Origin: CAYJAY01 sp964370715
GTDB taxonomy: Bacteria; Bacillota; Clostridia; Oscillospirales; Ruminococcaceae
Length of the DNA stretch: 64,000 bases
Assembly: GCA_964370715.1 (NCBI GenBank)
Contig: CAYJKJ010000002.1
Location: forward strand, 1 to 64,000
Direction: 5' to 3'
Below are positions 60,957 through 64,000 of the stretch, in pieces. The first letter of the stretch is position 1; each line of letters opens with the position of its first letter. The notes under the pieces were generated by a model. That model saw nothing but the letters and a program-made list of their open reading frames with translations. It did not search any database and was not told the origin of the DNA. A program made the translations under genes and the position numbers.

Positions 60957-62933
60957 TTAATTATTAAGCACCAAATATTCATCGATAGCTTTTTGCATCT
61001 TTTCGATAACTTCGGTGGTGTTTTTTGCTTCGACCTCTGCTCCCGCCATCATCTGGTTTCCGCCGCCGCCCAAAAGTTCCATTATCAATTGAACGTTGTG
61101 TTCTCCAAACGACCTTGCCGAAAGCCGATACATCTTGTCGGTCTTCTTAACCGCAACTATCGAAGCTTTTGTTCCTTCGATGCTCAAAAGATCGTCTGCG
61201 GCTTGCGGAATAACAAGAGCCAGTTCGTTAGACAGGTTGTCCGACACCGCAATGGCGCAACCTTTATACATCCTAGCCGACGACACAACCTCGGTTTTTC
61301 TAAGATACACGTCAAGCCCCGTTGCAAAAAGAAGTTTCGCTTCCGAGCTGTCTGCGCCAAGCTTTCTAAGATAGGCCGCCGCATCAAACGTTCGAACCCC
61401 GGTTCTAACCGAGAAGTTTTTAGTGTCGAGCATGATTCCGCCCATAAGCGAAATTGCTTCAACCTTGTTTGGTTTCAAATTAACGGAACCTAAAGCTTGA
61501 AGCAGCTCGGTCACCATCTCGCAACAAGACGAGGTGTAGGCTTCGTGATAGAACAAAACAGCATTATCGATATGGTTAACCATCTTTCGGTGGTGGTCGA
61601 TAACAACAACGTTTGAGGCTATATTCAAAAGCTCCGGCCGGTCGAGTTGTGCCGGTGTGTGGCAATCAACTACTACCGCAAGGGTATTTTTTGTGTAGCT
61701 GTCGGGCGCCGCCGACGGGGTGACAAAATAATCTTTATAGCCCTCTTTAACGAGTTTATCCTGCAAAACTTGAGCCATCGTAGCGGCGGGGTCATGAACA
61801 ATCTTTGTCTGCTTGTTATAAAAACTTGCGATCCTTGCAACGCCAACACAAGCTCCGAGCGAATCTATATCCGCCATCTTATGCCCCATGACAACAACGT
61901 TGTCGCTCGATTTAATAAGCTCTGCAAAAGCCGCTCCGATAATTCTGGCTTTAACTTTGTTTCGTTTTTCGACCGCTCTTGAAACGCCGCCAAAGAAATC
62001 ATATCCATCCTTTGTTTTGAGCGCCGCTTGGTCTCCGCCCCGTCCGAGCGACATATCGAGAGCCTGTTTTGCTCTTAGATAGTTTTCATAATAGGTTCTA
62101 GCGCCTCTGCCGACACCGATAGATAGCGTTAGCGGTATATTTCCGCTGGTCGGTATAGAGCGAACATCATCGAGAATTTCAAAACGTTTTTCTATTAGCT
62201 TAACGATATGTTGTTCCTCAACAACCGCAAAATAGCTTCTTGAACTAATTCGAGTTAAAACTCCGTTGGTTGAATTAATGAAGTTTTCAAGCGTTCGGTT
62301 AACGACCGCCATGAGTTCCGAGCGTTCGCTCTCCCCCGTTTCAACCCCAACTTCATCATAGTTATCTACCATAAACAAAATAATGCTGGGTCGACGTTTT
62401 TTAAACTCAACCGCCATCTTGTTTTTTTCGGTATCTTCAACAAAGAGCGACACAAAAATCGTGTTCTCTCCCGATTTTGATACGTTTGAAAAAACGTTGA
62501 AATGCTTTCCTCCGAAATATAGCCCAAGGCCTTCCGGCAAGCGGCTTTTTTCTATGTTGTATTCATCGATTGTGTCGGTTATATCTTCGAGAAAAATCGA
62601 CTTTTTGTTTAAAAGAACTTTATCTCCAAACGCCGAGTTATACCAAAGAACCTTACCAAACTTGTCGGTCACCACAACAGGGGTCGACATCGATGTTAAT
62701 ATAGATTGCCTGTCCTCGTTTATTCCTTTTTTTGCGCCGTTTATTATCTGGCTAATGCTTTTTCTTAATTTAAATACATTAAAGATAAATATAGTTATAA
62801 CGACTATAGTTAGAGCAATTGCGATAAAAACATATTCCGAGCGCAACACAACAAGGTATGACACCAACACAACATAGCATACCACAAGTAAACAGAACAA
62901 TATCTCTATAGTAAATCCTCTGTTTTTGTTCAT
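60957..62933 (-). CDS. gdpP: GdpP-type cyclic-di-AMP phosphodiesterase
   Basis: 658-aa membrane protein: two N-terminal helices (about 8-50), PAS-like domain (about 75-175), degenerate GGDEF domain (about 180-310; SRSYFAVVEE at the signature), then DHH domain (VVVMGHKMADIDSLGA, VVDCHT, VIDHHRKM) and DHHA1 domain. The DHHA1 motif reads GGGGNQMMAG, with Asn where His is usual. Predicted to hydrolyse c-di-AMP to pApA, affecting osmolyte balance and beta-lactam tolerance. Lies between the RNase J and rplI genes. Confidence 0.93.
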   Translation of the reverse strand: MNKNRGFTIEILFCLLVVCYVVLVSYLVVLRSEYVFIAIALTIVVITIFIFNVFKLRKSISQIINGAKKGINEDRQSILTSMSTPVVVTDKFGKVLWYNSAFGDKVLLNKKSIFLEDITDTIDEYNIEKSRLPEGLGLYFGGKHFNVFSNVSKSGENTIFVSLFVEDTEKNKMAVEFKKRRPSIILFMVDNYDEVGVETGESERSELMAVVNRTLENFINSTNGVLTRISSRSYFAVVEEQHIVKLIEKRFEILDDVRSIPTSGNIPLTLSIGVGRGARTYYENYLRAKQALDMSLGRGGDQAALKTKDGYDFFGGVSRAVEKRNKVKARIIGAAFAELIKSSDNVVVMGHKMADIDSLGACVGVARIASFYNKQTKIVHDPAATMAQVLQDKLVKEGYKDYFVTPSAAPDSYTKNTLAVVVDCHTPAQLDRPELLNIASNVVVIDHHRKMVNHIDNAVLFYHEAYTSSCCEMVTELLQALGSVNLKPNKVEAISLMGGIMLDTKNFSVRTGVRTFDAAAYLRKLGADSSEAKLLFATGLDVYLRKTEVVSSARMYKGCAIAVSDNLSNELALVIPQAADDLLSIEGTKASIVAVKKTDKMYRLSARSFGEHNVQLIMELLGGGGNQMMAGAEVEAKNTTEVIEKMQKAIDEYLVLNN

Positions 62934-62959
62934 CTACACCTCTAAATTATATAAAAAAG

Positions 62960-64000
62960 TTAGATATCCATTATAATGGGGAGTATCATTGGGTTTCGTT
63001 TTGTCTTTTTGTTAAGAAGGGTTGAAAGCGCATTTCTAAGCGCAACCTTTATCTCGCCATAATCAAGCTCATCCGTTTCAAGGCATCTTTCGACAACCGC
63101 ACGGGCGCAAGCTTTTGTTTCGTCAATCAAGTTTTCGCTTTCTTTGACATACACAAAACCTCTTGATATTATGTCGGGTCCCGAAAGCAGCTCTTTTGTT
63201 CCGACATCTATCGAACAAACAACGACGATTAGCCCATCTTCCGCAAGATGTTTTCTGTCTCTCAAAACAACGCTTCCAACATCTCCGACCCCTAGACCAT
63301 CGACCAAAATTCTGCCCGACGGAACGGTGTCTCCAAGCCTTGCTTTGTTTTTCGAAAACTCGATAACTCTGCCTATCTCGGCTAGAATTATATCTTTGCT
63401 TTGGTAGCCCAACGATTTTGCAATCTCGCCATGTTTAATAAGATGTTTATATTCACCATGCACAGGGATAACGTATTTCGGCTTTGTTAGCTTAATCATA
63501 AGTTTAAGCTCTTCTTTGCAAGCGTGTCCCGAGGCATGAACATCATACATCGATTCATATATAACGTCGCTTCCCTTGCGCATAAGTTGGTTGATAACTT
63601 TAGACACCATCTTTTCGTTGCCGGGAATTGGGTTTGCCGAAATTATTATAACATCCTCTTCGCATATCGTCACCTGACGGTGGTTTCCTGCCGACATTCT
63701 TGAAAGAGCGGAAAGCGATTCGCCCTGGCTTCCCGTTGTTATAATGATAAGATCCTGTGGCCTGTATTTGCTTATGCTATCGATGCTAACTATAACGCCA
63801 TCGTTGACCATGAGATATCCTAGCTCGATAGCTATCTCGGTGTAGTTTTCCATGCTCCTGCCCGAAAACGCAATCTTTCGACCATGGCTTTGGGCGAGAG
63901 TTATAATCTGTTGAATCCTTTGGATGTTAGATGCAAACGTTGCAATTATAAGGCGCTTGCCCTCGGCTCTTCCGAAAAGCCTCTCAAAGCTTTCGCCAAC
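62960..64000 (-). CDS. rnj: ribonuclease J, 5' end cut by the window
   Basis: Partial: the 347 codons visible read through to the window edge, so the N-terminal metallo-beta-lactamase half with the main zinc motifs is missing. Visible: the beta-CASP part (IATFASNIQRIQQII, HGRKIAFSGRSM), TGSQGESLSALSRMSAG, SANPIPGNEKMV, the zinc-site segment HASGHACKEEL, PVHGEYKHLIKHGEIA, and the C-terminal domain. RNase J has 5'-3' exonuclease and endonuclease activity in mRNA turnover. J1 and J2 cannot be told apart here. Confidence 0.93.
   Translation of the reverse strand, partial: VGESFERLFGRAEGKRLIIATFASNIQRIQQIITLAQSHGRKIAFSGRSMENYTEIAIELGYLMVNDGVIVSIDSISKYRPQDLIIITTGSQGESLSALSRMSAGNHRQVTICEEDVIIISANPIPGNEKMVSKVINQLMRKGSDVIYESMYDVHASGHACKEELKLMIKLTKPKYVIPVHGEYKHLIKHGEIAKSLGYQSKDIILAEIGRVIEFSKNKARLGDTVPSGRILVDGLGVGDVGSVVLRDRKHLAEDGLIVVVCSIDVGTKELLSGPDIISRGFVYVKESENLIDETKACARAVVERCLETDELDYGEIKVALRNALSTLLNKKTKRNPMILPIIMDI

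Overview
The window looks like a chromosomal segment from a low-GC, Gram-positive anaerobe of class Clostridia. Supporting signs are AGGAGG-type ribosome binding sites before almost every gene, lipobox lipoproteins, c-di-GMP proteins, an AgrC-like sensor paired with a Spo0A-type response regulator, RNase J, GdpP, and the order gdpP-rplI-dnaB-tilS-hpt-ftsH. The family cannot be settled from the sequence alone. No rRNA, tRNA, CRISPR array, transposase or prophage gene was seen.

Layout. 0.1-4 kb: arginine operon argG-argH-argC (minus strand) behind ARG boxes. 4.1-7.8 kb: an acetyltransferase, a FetAB-like exporter divergent from a PadR regulator across a palindromic operator, and a two-domain class II aldolase-like protein. 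7.9-15.4 kb: a large sensor phosphodiesterase, a THUMP RNA methyltransferase, hibernation factor HPF, a candidate 37-residue small protein, and a TPR glycosyltransferase. 15.5-27.3 kb: an accessory catabolic island with a Liv-type ABC importer (livKHMGF), an iron alcohol dehydrogenase, two Gfo/Idh oxidoreductases, a TIM-barrel isomerase, and a divergent UroD-like/VOC pair, with a ROK regulator. 27.6-32.2 kb: a DUF1697 protein, a MATE exporter, a 109-bp tandem repeat array, and YeiH with a divergent LysR. 32.2-35.0 kb: a beta-galactosidase. 35.1-39.5 kb: two signalling modules. The first is a membrane-anchored ECF sigma factor plus a lipoprotein that share an ECF-type promoter motif. The second is an AgrC-like kinase and a Spo0A-like regulator with a 13-codon Trp-rich gene between them on the opposite strand. 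39.6-48 kb: a self-contained mannitol-type PTS operon carrying its own EI and HPr. 48-52.8 kb: two small proteins, tyrS, then cdd-rsmA-udk-TSCPD. 52.9-64 kb: a GGDEF-EAL protein and the housekeeping run ftsH-hpt-tilS-dnaB-rplI-gdpP-RNase J; RNase J is cut by the window edge.

The strongest candidates for something undescribed are the ECF sigma/lipoprotein circuit, whose two promoters match in both elements at identical spacing; the 13-residue peptide gene ending in an 18-bp hairpin that pairs fully only as plus-strand RNA; the 109-bp repeat array of nested hairpins; and an HPr in which the regulatory Ser46 is Lys. All functional assignments rest on reading motifs by eye; no database search was run.
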